Part shown: piece by piece, positions 45,738 to 57,371 of the stretch
Layout: every line of letters begins with the position of its first letter
How positions within the stretch are numbered: the stretch's first letter is position 1
NCBI GenBank assembly: GCA_963693305.1
Contig: OY855903.1
Span: forward strand, 32,021,598 to 32,085,597
Source: Meandrina meandrites
Taxonomy: Eukaryota; Cnidaria; Anthozoa; Scleractinia; Meandrinidae
Reading direction: 5' to 3'
Length of the DNA stretch: 64,000 nucleotides
Translations under genes and position numbers: made by a program
Notes under the pieces: model-generated
Databases searched by the model: none
What the model saw: the letters and a program-made list of their open reading frames with translations, nothing else
What the model was told of the DNA's origin: nothing

Positions 45738-48700
45738 ATGGATGCTGATCACGAATTAGCAGAGTTAAACATGCAAGAATGGGAAGGCCTATGTCGCTAT
45801 CACCCAATCTCTTCGAGAGATTTGAAAACTCTTCTAGAAGACACCATCAACGAGGTAGATGCGCCATCTCTCGAACACTTCCACCGGCCTAAAAACAATA
45901 AGAAGAATTTTCTCTGCACTCGATGCGAGAGGAATTTTACAAGGAAATACGATTTACAGCGACATATGAAAATACACACGCGGGAAAAAGGATATGGTTG
46001 TTACCTTTGCCCAAGAATGTTTTATCGCAAAGACAAACTTCGACAACACCAAGAAATTTGTCAGAGGAAGGTGAATGATGATCAGTGTTCAAAAGAACAA
46101 TGTCCGACGCAAGTGATCGCTAATGATTGTGGTGTTTTTGGAAACACTATTACTGCACACGAATATCACTTCCGATCTAACGTCTCCAAGAATTTTGTTT
46201 GCACTCGTTGCAATAAACATTTTACAAGGAAATTTGATTTACAACGTCACATGAAGATACATGCTCGGGAGAAGGAGTTTCAATGCAGTACCTGCACTAA
46301 AACCTTTCATCGCTGCGATAAGAAACTCCAGCATGAACAGAACTGCAGAAGACTACAACTGCCAGTAGAAGACAACAGGCTCAATCAGGGAAGCATGGTT
46401 CAGGTCGGTCACGGAGAAAGTAGCCCAACGGAAGAAAGGGAAAATGACGTGTGTGAAAGTGCGCTCAATAGGAATTTGAAAACTGTACAGATGAAACCAA
46501 GGACAAACGAAAAGCACGACTTAACACTCTTCCTAAAAGGAAAGAAAGCAAATATCTTCAAAAACCTGAAAACAGAGCTGAAAGAGAAAAAAGGTGTAAA
46601 ATGGTTTATATCAGTACAAGTAAAAATGGTAAAATATAGGCCAGATGGTCAAGATGAGTTCGCCACACCCCATTTCAGAGGCAACTGCCAGCGACTGACG
46701 AATTTCAACGCGCTCCCCGATCAATACGAAGAATGCGTGGAAAAAATAAAAGAATCATTTCAGAGTTACCAGCGTGAAGGGAGCGGTTGGCAATTGCTAG
46801 AGGTAAGATTACTCCTTTTCTTTTACGACAAAGTTCTTCCTACAATTTGACTCTTTCGTTCTAAATATAAAAGTATTTCAAACTAATAGACTCTAGTGAT
46901 TTCCACTTGATTAATTTTTTTGCCTGTTAGGTGTTGAAATTAGACCTCGGCATTGCTGTGTATACCCCACTCCATGGTTCTAGCTACGTGAAACTTCCCA
47001 AGGAGCTGCATGACAAAAAAGCGATACTGAATATACAGAATGACGATCAAAAGTGTTTCGTCTGGAGTGTACTTGCTGCCTTGCACCCAGTTAATCGGAA
47101 AGATCAACCTCATCGCCTTCACCACTACAGACCTTTTGAAGGAGAGTTGAACGTAAATGGCATTGAATTTCCAGTGAAAGTAAGTGACATACCAAAATTT
47201 GAGAAACAAAACCCAGCGCTGAGCATCAACCTCTTTGGATATGAAGAAAAAGAACTCTTCCCGTTGTATATAACGAAAGAGAAAAAAGAAAACCATGTAA
47301 ACTTAATGCTTATCTCGAGTAATGAGACGAAACACTATTGTTTGATTAGGAATTTAAACAGGTTATTGTTTTCGCTGACCAAATATAAGGGTAAAAAGTT
47401 TTTCTGTGTATATTGTTTGCATGGGTTTGTTAGAGAGGATTTGTTATTAGAACACGAACCCCACTGTAGCAAAAACGGACCGCAAAGAATCAAATTACCA
47501 GACGAAAATAATGATGTATTATATTTTAAAGATGTTCAGAAACAACTTAAAGTACCTTTTGTCATTTATACAGACTTCGAGTCGATTTTAGTGACGTGTG
47601 ACGAGCAAAGATTAGACCCTAGTGTTTCGTTTACGCAGAACACGCAAGTGCATCAACCTAGCGGTTTTTGCTATACGGTGGTTTCTAAGGTAGAGGCTTA
47701 CGATACTGCACCTGTTGTGTATCGTGGGGAGAACGCAGTTGACAAATTTTTAGACCATTTATTGCACGAAGAAAAACGAATTAAGGAAATTTTAGAACAT
47801 GTTGTCCCGATGTCGATTAACAGGAATGAGGAGCAAGCTTTTCAAAGGGCAACACACTGTCACATTTGCGGAGATGTGCTTGACTCTGATCGCGTCAGGG
47901 ATCACTGCCATCTGACGGGAAAGTATCGCGGAGTGGCCCACAGCGATTGTAATCTTAACAACAAGTTTACCAATCGCATACCTGACGTGTTGCATAACCT
48001 ACGGGGCTATGACTCACATCTGATCATGCAAGGGCTGGGAAAATTGAAAGGAGTTCCTATCACCTGTATACCCAACAACTCGGAAAAGTACATTTCGTTT
48101 ACTGTTGGGGACTTGGTTTTCATTGACTCCTTACAATTTATGAATGCTTCTCTTGAAAAGCTTGTCTCCAATTTAGCAAAGAAGGGAGATGGTAAATTTC
48201 GCATACTTAAGAAATACACGCCCGTTGAGAAGGTACTGTTACTCTTGAGAAAGGGGGTCTACCCTTATGAGTATGTGGACAGTTTTCAGAAATTTCACGA
48301 AACGAACCTCCCACCCATTGAAGCATTTTTCAGTACTTTACGAAATGAAGGAATAAGTGTAGAGGATTATGTTCACGCACAAACTGTGTTTACCGAGTTT
48401 CAATGTCAATCACTGGGAGATTATCATGACCTTTACCTGAAATCTGATGTTTTACTGTTAGCAGATCTATTTCAAAATTTTCGCGACATATGTTTAAACT
48501 ATTATCAGCTAGATCCAGCTCACTTTTACACCTCTCCGGGCCTAAGCTGGCAGGCCTGTCTAAAAATGACGCAGGTAGAACTAGAACTCATTACCGACCC
48601 AGACATGTACATTTTCATCGAGGAAGGTCTTAGGGGTGGAGTTTCTATGATATCGAATAGATATTACAAAGCAAACAACCCCTATATAGCGGGCTATGAC

Positions 48701-50056
48701 AAAGATCAGGAGACGAATTATATCATGTATTTAGATGCAAATAATCTTTACGGGTGGGCTATGTCACAACCGTTACCCGATAGTGGGTTTGTCTGGTTGA
48801 GTGAAGACGAAATTGAAGAATTAGATGTATCAAACATCGCCGATGACAGTGAGGAGGGGTACATATTGGAAGTGGATTTGGAATACCCTTGTAGTTTACA
48901 CGAGCGTCACAACGACTACCCACTGGCCCCCGAGAAGATGGTGGTGAAGACCGACATGCTATCTCCCTACTGCGATCAGATAGCAGGTGAATTACACTTG
49001 AAATCTGCGTCAGTCTCTAAACTTGTTCCAAATCTCGACAACAAGAAGAAGTACATTTTGCATTACCGCAATTTAAAGCTCTACCTCAGTTTGGGTATGA
49101 AGTTGACAAAAGTTCACCGGGTTCTCAGCTTCCAGCAATCTTCCTGGCTCAAGTCCTACATTGACTTCAACACCGAAAAGCGAAAACAAGCTTCTAACGA
49201 CTTTGAGAAAGATTTCTTTAAACTGATGAACAATTCTGTCTTTGGGAAAACGATGGAAAATCTACGAAAACGCGTGAATGTTAAACTTGTGAATGATGAA
49301 AAAAAGCTCAAGAAACTGACCGCCTCCCCTTCCTTCGACTACTTCAGAATTTTTGCAAACGAGTTGGCCGCAGTGAACATGAAAAAACCCACGTTGTACC
49401 TCAAACGCCCCATCTACGTTGGCTTCAGCATACTGGACTTGTCTAAAACATTGATGTACGATTTTCACTACAACTATATCAAGGTGAAATACGACAACAA
49501 GGCAACTCTGCGTTTTACTGACACGGACAGTTTGTGTTACAACATACAAACCAAAGACATTTACAGAGATATGCAAGAAGACTCCGAACTGTTTGATACG
49601 TCAGAGTACTCAAACGATCATTTCCTGTTCAGCACGAGCAACAAGAAAGTTCTGGGAAAGATGAAAGACGAGACACACGGAGTTCCTATCGAAGAGTTTG
49701 TTGGTCTTCGACCTAAAATGTACTCATTACTCTATACGGAAAACAGCAAAACGGTTGAGAAAAAAGTGGCGAAGGGAATTGCGAAGAATGTGACAAAAAG
49801 GGAAATAAGACATGAACACTACAAAGAGTGCCTCTTCAACAGAAAGCAGCAGATGGCTTCCATGCACCAAATACGAAGTTTTCAGCACAATGTCTACTCT
49901 ATTAAACTGAACAAAATTGGGCTGAGTCCTTTCGATGACAAACGATATATTTTGGATAACAGTTGTGACTCATTAGCGTATGGACACTACTTATTAAGAG
50001 ACTCTAATTTAGATCAACATGATCAAGAACTGATAGAATTATTAGCGGATTTGTAA
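45738..50056 (+). CDS. PolB: Family-B DNA polymerase with zinc fingers and endonuclease-VII-like block, two exons
   Basis: Exon 1 is 45738-46802 and exon 2 is 46931-50056, joined in phase 0 for a protein of about 1396 residues. Residues 60-80, 88-108, 155-175 and 183-203 form two duplicated pairs of C2H2/C2HC fingers. A further Cys/His cluster is near 514-536. A CxxC...HCH block near 665-697 resembles the HNH region of recombination endonuclease VII. 3'-5' exonuclease motifs are TDFES (Asp570), NLRGYDSH (711-718) and YLKSDVLL (Asp861). Polymerase motifs are DANNLYGWA (Asp957), KLMNNSVFGK (1119-1128) and DTDS (1219-1222). All expected catalytic acids are present, so the enzyme looks intact. 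The layout fits protein-primed PolB of Maverick/adintovirus-like elements. The start follows a TATA/initiator pair. Confidence 0.92.
46803..46930 (+). other. 128-nt spliceosomal intron in the polymerase gene
   Basis: Begins GTAAGA after codon 355 (GAG) and ends TTTTGCCTGTTAG before the GTG codon at 46931. Both flanking frames are in phase 0. Without splicing, exon 1 runs into a stop 16 codons later. The downstream sequence resumes the conserved 'LKLDLGIAVYTPLHG' region at the expected place for this polymerase family. Confidence 0.85.
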
Positions 50057-50061
50057 ATAAA
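50056..50061 (+). terminator. AATAAA polyadenylation signal overlapping the polymerase stop codon
   Basis: The stop TAA (50054-50056) shares its last base with AATAAA, implying a very short 3' untranslated region. The convergent gene ends 288 bp further on. Confidence 0.55.
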
Positions 50062-50343
50062 ATATTTAAGTAATGTCCCGGAGTTGAAACATCTATCTTT
50101 CCCCGCATTTCCTTGATTTCATTACTAAATCAGATCAAAAATGTTCTTGTTTCAAGTCTCAGTAGTTATCCCTCGTTAAGGTGTTGACAATGTAAGGAGA
50201 GTTTAGATGTGGATCACTCCCGGGGTTTATGCAAACATGTGTAAAAGTAATTAGTGGCTATTTCAATAAAACACAATGGATGAAAAAAAACTGTCGTTGT
50301 GTTTGTGTTCCAAAACAAAACGTTGTATCTGTGAACTACATAT

Positions 50344-51055
50344 TTACATCTCCGTAGTGCGAGAGAAAATAACATCCTCATCACTTGAATAATCTTTCTC
50401 ATCATGTTCGATGTTGAGTGGCGATAAATGGAGTGCCACTGACGGTGGTCGCTGTCTTGATTTCCAGCATCGGATGATTGATCGGAGTAAAATCACACTC
50501 GCTGGTATAAACAGCAGAGTACCAACTAGTGTGTAAATGTATGGTATTGCGCGATGATCAACTCCTATTTTCATGATCTGTTTGTGATTTGAAGTATACG
50601 GTGTTTGATTTTTTTCCAGTGCTGAAAGTATAAGTGAGGTGGTTCTGGTGATGAGTCGGTGGCTTTGTAGAGAAGGTGGCTGGAATCTCAGTTGTCTTGT
50701 TGGTCGGGATCTTTTTCATTGAATAAGTACAATCGGAAATTATAGTGATTAATTTGGAAGGTTGAAATCGCTTGACATCGTCACATAACAGCGGATTATT
50801 GTCGCGCAAATCCAAAAGTACAACCCGTGGAAACACTTTGAATAGAGAGGTTAAATTGAGGTGTCGAAGGTTGTTACCACGCAGTAAAATTGAAGTATAG
50901 TTCACCAGGGTAGACTTTGAGTTGTGGCATTGAATATAGATCTCCGTGCATGAGCAGTCGATTATCTCCGATGCTTCATAACAGCAATACTTTCCCTCTA
51001 AGCAGGCGTTAGAATACCGTAATAATATGAACATAAGGAAAACAAGAGCAGACAT
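50344..51055 (-). pseudogene. Leucine-rich-repeat type I membrane protein, one apparent frameshift
   Basis: The upstream frame (51055-50558, 165 aa) has a signal peptide (about residues 1-17) and a cysteine-rich cap (Cys18, 24, 25, 34, 36, 43) like an LRRNT. A short leucine-rich repeat (about 57-90, 'LRHLNLTSLFKVFPRVVLLDL') is closed by Cys90 and Cys108, followed by a Thr/Pro stalk and several N-glycosylation sites. The second frame (50574-50344, 76 aa) supplies a transmembrane segment (about residues 12-30), a basic stop-transfer 'RSIIRCWKSRQR' and an acidic serine-rich tail. The frames overlap by 17 nt, one base out of register. A 7-T run at 50609-50615 is a likely slip site or sequencing error. 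Two overlapping genes are less likely. It resembles a cell-surface receptor or adhesion protein; its role in the element is unknown. Confidence 0.6.
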
Positions 51056-51099
51056 ACTGCTATCTTTCTGGAAACGAGGAATTCGAGATTTCCTTTATC

Positions 51100-51520
51100 G
51101 TGAAATTATTAACTTATTTTATCAGTGATTTTTACATAGATAAGGGAAAACTTTTGTTGAATGACACGCGCGCGCTTTCATATCGCGAACCCACGCACTA
51201 TCTCCACGGGCATTTCCACGCGCGTTCACAAGAAAACACGGAGGTTAAAGAGGCTCTAATGGCCCTTAAGGCTCTTTCGGCCCTTTTATTCCTTATTTCA
51301 ACCGTTCTGTTCTTCAGTAACGTTTATATTAGAAAAGGATGATAATAAAACTCTGTCATTTGCTTCAAGTTAACAACCTGTTAACATGATGCGAAGGAGA
51401 TGTAAGCATTGTCCGATCCCACGCACTATCTCCACGCGTGATTCCACGCGTGCTCTCAGAGAAAAACACAAGCGGATATGTGCCCTTTAGGCCCTTTATG
51501 TCCCTTTGGCCCTATTAATT
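51100..51520 (+). repeat. Imperfect direct repeat upstream of the LRR gene
   Basis: 'CCCACGCACTATCTCCACG' occurs near 51189 and 51418. In both places it is followed by a 'TTCCACGCG' block and then GGCCCTTT-type words (51262-51290 and 51482-51515). The 80-aa plus frame at 51100-51342 spans the first copy and is not preserved in the second, so I do not call it a gene. The segment lies in the likely promoter side of the LRR gene; a TAAAATAA word on the minus strand near 51117 could be its TATA box. Confidence 0.5.
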
Positions 51521-53419
51521 TAGCGAAGGAAACAAATTTCTTCAGTTTTAATTTTTAGGTTTGTGAAAAATTATAAACATGTTTTTCAAAATCTCTTTTT
51601 TGACACGATTTTTTTCTTCAAATGATTTAACCTTAACAATTTTTCTTTTAAATTTTTACCTTTGCACAAAAATATCAAGATATATCTTGCATTTACTCTT
51701 TGCCATTTTCGAAATGTGTTTCTATTCTAATAATTATCTCCACCGAATCCACTATATCATGTCTACATGATTGCATCTTGAGAAATAGAATCATTCCGGC
51801 AACAAGACTTTTTTTTCTCTAAAGGGCAAGGCTATTTTACACCTTTATCAATAACTACGTTTTCAAGTGATTTTACTAATCTCTGAGATGTTAAACTTGG
51901 GAATGATCGAGATGAGACTGTTAAGTGAAATATGAAAACGATTGTTCATTTTGTTTCAAAACTGAACACAAAACTCCCTTTGAATTGTTTACTAATGCCT
52001 CGCAGCAGTTCAAGTTGTATTGGTTGACTAAAAAACTTTCTTACCGTTAAAAGAGTTTATGAGCACTAAACATTTCCTAGTTGAACTATTCTGTTTTAAC
52101 GCTGCTTAATACTTAAGACTTAGAGAATTAGATAACTTAATGATATCCTTCGTTCCTTATAAGCAACCTGCGGAAGAAAAAAGTATGAACTCAAGTAACT
52201 GGCAACGAAAGCGAAAATCTTTTAGCGTAAATATTCGATTACGACTTCAACCTTCGACACTTACTGATAAAAAAAGTGCAAAAAAAAATAGAGCAGTTGG
52301 ATGATAAATCTCTTAGTATACATCTGTATATTTTGTTTTCCAGTACAGCTGAGTAGTTTTATTCGCTGTTTTTGTTTTGACGTGTTTGCGGGATTTTCTG
52401 CCATGATAGTTGATCCACGTAGCTTAATAATTTAATATTCTTTTCATAAAACTTTTAATATAAAGATCATTTGCCAGTCAAAACCTAACAAAGTGTCAAG
52501 TTAATTCCACCTTATAACTAAATTAAATCAAAAAGTTTACAACAAAACATTGTGCTTGTATAGTGTGATCATGTTAAACATTAAAAATTGAAAGCATCAA
52601 AAACAGATTTTCATAATACATTTAGAGCTACTGTATTCAGTAAAGATTAGTATTTTAGTTACTTCATATTTGGAGAAAGCATTTGGAGAAAGCTTCTCAA
52701 TTCAGAGGGGAAGCTTTCAAACTAGGCTCAATGAATATCGGAGACGAAGCGACAAGTTTTCGTGATAGTATCAGGTTATTGAAAAAAAGCCACCTACATT
52801 ATATATTATCTGCGAATATCAATTTCCTTCTTAATTTCCACTCGTGCGCCTTTTGGCCGTTTCTTTTATCTTTCATTTCAGTGAACTTGAGTGGTTCTGA
52901 GTTCACTTTCATTTTAGCTTAATTGGTTTTCTACTCTTGGTCAGCGCAGGAATGACAGAGAATGCTCCTACGATCATTTTGACTTGAATACAATGAATCA
53001 TGCTCGGAGCCGCAATTATTTCGGATCTCTCCGTTAACCTAATTTATTTATTATAATTATCCACAATGTAGAAAACTCACTGCAAGGTAGAGCGAGAAAT
53101 ATTTATGAAAAAAATATTTTTTAGCCTGCTCGCTATTTTTTTTGGTTCAGCTTACAAAGCGAATTTGCCTTTTTTTGCGCCTTTTCATACCATCAGTTAT
53201 CTCAATCACGGTGCTCCCGAGCCAGAGGTTAGTGTTAAAAGTGCCTGATAATAATGATGCAAGGAAAGCTAAGAAATACTAAAAAAAACAAGAAAATTGT
53301 AATATTTCAACTAAATAAATAAAGATTAAGATGTATTTATTTTATACAATGACATCCCTTTTAAACTGACTTGGAAATGTGCTGTTTGAAGGAACCACCC
53401 CATGCATTTCTAGCATAAA
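51521..53419. other. AT-rich non-coding part of the element core
   Basis: No frame with protein-like content is supported. A block near 52025-52075 ('AAAACTTTCTTACCGTTAAA') resembles arm sequence near 54130-54175, possibly a decayed internal copy of arm DNA. This is where further element genes would be expected, yet none is visible. Confidence 0.5.
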
Positions 53420-54388
53420 GACATCAATTCTTTTCACAGCTCTTGTTACGAAAATTATTCTTCTTTAAAGGATCAAAAAGAAAAAGAACACATTTGGGTT
53501 GCGAGTTCATCATTCACACCTATCAGTTAAAATATGCCACAGTTACAGCTGGCAAACCGGCGCAAAGTACTGAAGGTATTATCGTTATTGTATGTTAAGT
53601 ACAAAACCTTACAACAAAGAGCTTTTCAAGACATTTTCGGTGAACAAAGGCGCTCAAAAGTATATTCAACAGCAGTAACCTCGAGATACATTTGTGATGG
53701 GACGAACGATTGAGATGTTACTACTTAACCGGCTGACCGTGAATGAAATGAATAATAAAAAGTAGTTGCGTTGGGCTTTGTTTGTTATTTATGGGTTGAC
53801 TTTATCATGGCGCAAAGTTTAAGATATGTTAAAAGAATCTATATTTACAAAAATGAAATTTATCGTACAGCAAAATTCATAAAGGTCATAAAGATGGTCT
53901 CGTTATTTTGGTATTACATTAGGAGGCTTCCCCTAAAATACTCTTATGGACTCATTTTACCTCGTTTACTTAATTGACACTCAATTATTTTCTAGAATTA
54001 GAGGTTTCGGCTAAAACAAAGGCGTTTATAACACGCGTTTCCCAAGGGTTATTATCGAAGCCAAAAATTCACACACTCCAGATAAACAACAAACCTCACA
54101 GCACTTTATTTTCGCTTTTTACTGATAAAATAAAACTTTCTTACTGTAGAAAGAGTTTATAAGTCGTTAAACGTTTCCAATTTTCGACGTCTATGTTAAT
54201 ACAAGATCGTCATCTTCTAAGAAATTCATTCAGTTGAATGCCAACGAGTATCTAGACAACGGTAAACAAATAGAATAAACCGCTTTTAAAAAGAGCAAGG
54301 AATTCGTAGTCATAATAAGCGGATCAGTTCATTTCCACTTCGTTTTTCTGCACTGATTAAAAGAACCTATCTTTTCATACCTTTAAAA

Positions 54389-54583
54389 GTGTTCCGCGTT
54401 GCCGTTTTCCCGTCAAACCCCGCATCAGCAAATTCCACAATACCTAAAAGACTCGCTCGTACAAATACCCTTTCGCCGCTTTGGAGCACTGTCCTGGTCA
54501 ATGTCGGTAATCCATATGTGGTAAAGGTGAAAAATGGTTATTTAAGGTTCACTGAAGGACAATCATTCAAAGTAAGACATTAA
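54389..54583 (+). CDS. Right-arm copy of the 64-aa exon-like frame
   Basis: Identical to the left-arm frame at 44395-44589 except for one residue (Tyr for Phe near position 51). The same AG/GTAAG context is retained. Coding status is uncertain. Confidence 0.35.
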   Translation: MFRVAVFPSNPASANSTIPKRLARTNTLSPLWSTVLVNVGNPYVVKVKNGYLRFTEGQSFKVRH

Positions 54584-55338
54584 TTTCAACTGATTTCCCT
54601 CGCAATTGCGAAAAAACGGTTTTCAGTAGTATGTCGATACGAAAATAGCAGCTACCGCTTTTATTCATAGGCAAACACGGTGTTTCAAAGGATTCTTTTC
54701 AAGACAGCAAACAATTAGACGGTAACTATACTCAGGCTTGTGCAAATGATGTGCTTCAATGATTTCGCTTGAAGGCTTTTTTCTAAAACGCAAACATTTT
54801 TAAAAGGTTTTAGTGTCCTCGGTGACTTGATTAGAACTTGGATCAAAAGAAATAAACACGTGCGCGCTTGCACAACGGCAGATCGGGTAATAAATTTGAC
54901 TGAATCTGTTGAGTCAAAACGTATTCTAATCTTAGTGAAACCGAAATCACTGAGGATAAAAAAGGTGCACATATTTTTCATTCGATTTAGTTGAGCGTGA
55001 ACACATTTACTTTTACTAGAAGACTAACATACAAGTTAAGAGGAAAATCGAAAAATGCATGAAACGCAAAACAATTCCCATTAGTAAAACTTCGTAGTCA
55101 GTAAAATAATCGTCTACTAACCAGGCAAGTTAAGACAGAACAAATAGTGTTTATAACTCAATTATTACATTTTGTAAAGAATATTCTATATTCATACGAG
55201 ATCAAAATACAAGAGCCATTGCTTTATTTCTTTCCATCTGCCGTTCTTTATATTATCGATACGTGAAAAGACTTCTCTAATTTTCATTATACATCACACT
55301 TGCCCTGCTGAGCGACTATTTGAAGTGTAAATACGAAT

Positions 55339-55774
55339 TTATGGTCTGCAGGGCACACTCCAACGCGAAAAAAAAAGTAATTCAGTCTTGAAAAAGATCA
55401 TTTTTATCGTATTACGAGGTTACCCTACTAAATCACAGAAATATCAATGTCAAATATCAAAATATTTTTATCTACTCTAGATCTATTTTCGGACGACAAA
55501 CACAGACGTAGGAAAAGGTATGATGTCATCCTCTAAAAGTATTCTATTACATCATCCGTCTATTTTTAACCTATGATGTCATCCTCAGAATAAAATGGAG
55601 AATTACGTCATGAACACCCTTACGCCCCTGCGCAGACGCCCCTCCAACCGATGATGTCATCCTCCAAAAGGGGAAATGACCTTATCCCCCAAGGGGGATA
55701 ATGACGTCATGAGCGCCCCTTACGCCCTTACGCATGCGCCCTGTTGCAAAAGCCCTATTCTTATACTACTACCG
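55339..55774 (-). promoter_or_regulatory. CRE/ATF-like site cluster in the right arm
   Basis: Reverse-complement copy of 43205-43640, with TGACGTCAT near 55702 and ATGATGTCATC words near 55523, 55575 and 55650. Because the module is in both arms, any regulation it confers would face inwards from both ends. Confidence 0.45.
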
Positions 55775-56224
55775 ATTGTTTGCACTCGGTGTCACCGTCA
55801 CCGTCACCATCATTATTTAATTATTTTGTAGGGACATGTTGCACAACCATCTACACGATGGGACATTGCATCTTTGCAACATTTTTCCCTGCAACACGTC
55901 CCACAAAGTTTAATGAGTTCAAGGAACAAAATTGCTGCAAAATTTGTGTTGCATGAGCTTAAAGTAATCAGCCAAAGAATAGGACGTGTCGCTGCAACTT
56001 GCCCCTGGGACATGCTCCCCGCTACAATTTTTAACAAATTTATGGTAGAATTGGGGAGGGGACTATTACAAGGGTCTATGCTGTTAAAAGTGTCACTAAC
56101 ATAGTGAGCACGAGTAATATAGAGCCATTTTTATGCTTCGAATTATGTAGGGTGGTTTACGTTATAATTTTGAACTGATTTCATATACCGGTCAGTGCCC
56201 ATCTCCTGACAACGAACCAGGTTG

Positions 56225-56640
56225 TGTTACGGCTAGGGTTATTATTATGGACATGTAACAGACGGGTGTAGAGTTAGGGTTATTGTAAAACACACGTAAT
56301 GGACCGGCTAAGGGTAAGTGTTATTGTAACATACGCGTAACGGACGGGTTTAGAGTAAGGGTTTTATACCAGACAAGTAATGAACGGGTTAAGGGTAAGG
56401 GTTTTTGTACCAGACACGTAACGGATGGTTTTTTGTTGTAGGGTTATTATAACGGACGCTCAACGGATGGCCTTAGAGTTAGGGTTATTGTAACTGACAT
56501 GTTACGGATGGCTTTAGGTTTCGTTAGGGTCGGTGCAACACGTGCTTAATGAATGGTAGGGGTATTGTAATGGACGGGTTATGGAGGGTTTTAGGGTTAA
56601 GAGTATTTTAACGGATGAGTAAGAGTGAGGGTTAGCTTTC
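56225..56640 (-). repeat. Minisatellite with telomere-like words in the right arm
   Basis: Mirror of the 42350-42760 array, here reading as AGGGTTATTGTAAC and ACGGACGGGTTTAGAG type words in ~42-bp units. Confidence 0.8.
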
Positions 56641-57118
56641 ATGCCGGACACGAGAAAATTAACCTTAATGACCAGCGTGGTGGCCAGCCTTTTACGATCA
56701 GCATGTGAAAAAGAAGCAAACAAACAGTTTTCATCACACCAGTTTATTTAATGATGTACATATATAATATTCTTTGCAACCGAGGCATTGAAACAGTTTT
56801 GTTCCTTTCTTCTCTCTTTTAATTCCTCCATTGGCCAAGTTGAGTATTTTGGCTCAAACGCATCGCCTGAAGAACACAATAGCAAATGAGGAATTAAAAT
56901 CCACTGTACATGTATAACAAACAATGACTTCCTATTCAGTGTTTCCTTTTCAATCACATTAATTTAGTTTCTTTACATGACCCCCCCCCCCCCCCCCCAG
57001 CAAATAAAAAAGGGAAGTAAAATTCTAACTTCTTCATATATCCAGCTACCATTAATAGCAGATAGACTTGCAGTATGAAGCAATAACAATAGTAGTTCGT
57101 TTAGTGTGATCGTCTGGC

Positions 57119-57240
57119 TGAGTGTAGTTCTCAAAACAACTGTTGTTGGTGACTGATGTTTTGACAACCTGTTTGGAAGTCATCTTTAGAGTAAAGTATA
57201 AAGTTGTTGTCAGTCAATAATGTTCCGGGAAAGAAAACTT
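57119..57240 (+). repeat. Repeat continuing past the right arm, with hammerhead-like core
   Basis: It continues a repeat that starts inside the arm (about 57092, 'GTAGTTCG') and recurs at about 57948-58080 and 60728-60835. On the minus strand 57157-57190 reads CTAAAGATGAC...GTCAAAAC, a decayed form of the CTGAAGATGAC...GTCGAAAC seen at 60797-60829. The left arm lacks this continuation. Confidence 0.5.
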
Positions 57241-57371
57241 CCTACAAACACAAACCTATAAAAGAACCTCACAGATGAACCCAGAGAAATATGAGTGATA
57301 TTCATAACATCTAATTTTATTTCATTTTCACCTACCATTGGTATTTCTTCTTCTGAATAAATGACGCCCCT

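Larger units (their letters stand above)
41867..57118. mobile_element. ~15.3-kb DNA-polymerase-encoding element with ~3.7-kb terminal inverted repeats
   Basis: Two long, nearly identical inverted arms (41867-45533 and 53420-57118) enclose a unique core carrying a spliced family-B DNA polymerase gene (+) and a leucine-rich-repeat membrane-protein gene (-) that converge. PolB plus terminal inverted repeats is the hallmark of Maverick/Polinton elements, adintoviruses and protein-primed linear plasmids. The integrase, FtsK-type ATPase, cysteine protease and capsid genes that define Mavericks are not recognisable in the core. No short target-site duplication is evident, because the left end abuts a duplicated module and the right end runs into a repeat found elsewhere. 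I call it a Polinton-related or polymerase-only self-replicating element. The high arm identity implies recent insertion or arm homogenisation. Confidence 0.85.
53420..57118 (-). repeat. Right terminal inverted repeat of the polymerase element
   Basis: It mirrors 41867-45533. Differences include a 23-bp insertion near 53710 that cuts the 69-aa frame, small indels, and a C-run expanded to 18 (56981-56998) where the left arm has interrupted G residues. Beyond 57118 the sequence runs on into a repeat also present at 57948 and 60728. Confidence 0.9.

Noticed and set aside
46940..49576. Minus-strand frames of 67-118 aa across the polymerase exon
   Set aside because: They are antisense shadows of the polymerase reading frame with no independent conservation or motifs.
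45738..50056. Two separate genes (zinc-finger protein and polymerase)
   Set aside because: GT-AG boundaries, matching phase and the continuous family layout across the junction make one spliced gene more likely; exon 2 alone has no ATG at its start.
51100..51342. 80-aa plus frame with a hydrophobic C-terminus near the LRR gene
   Set aside because: It lies over an imperfect direct repeat, has no start context or homology, and is not kept in the second repeat copy.
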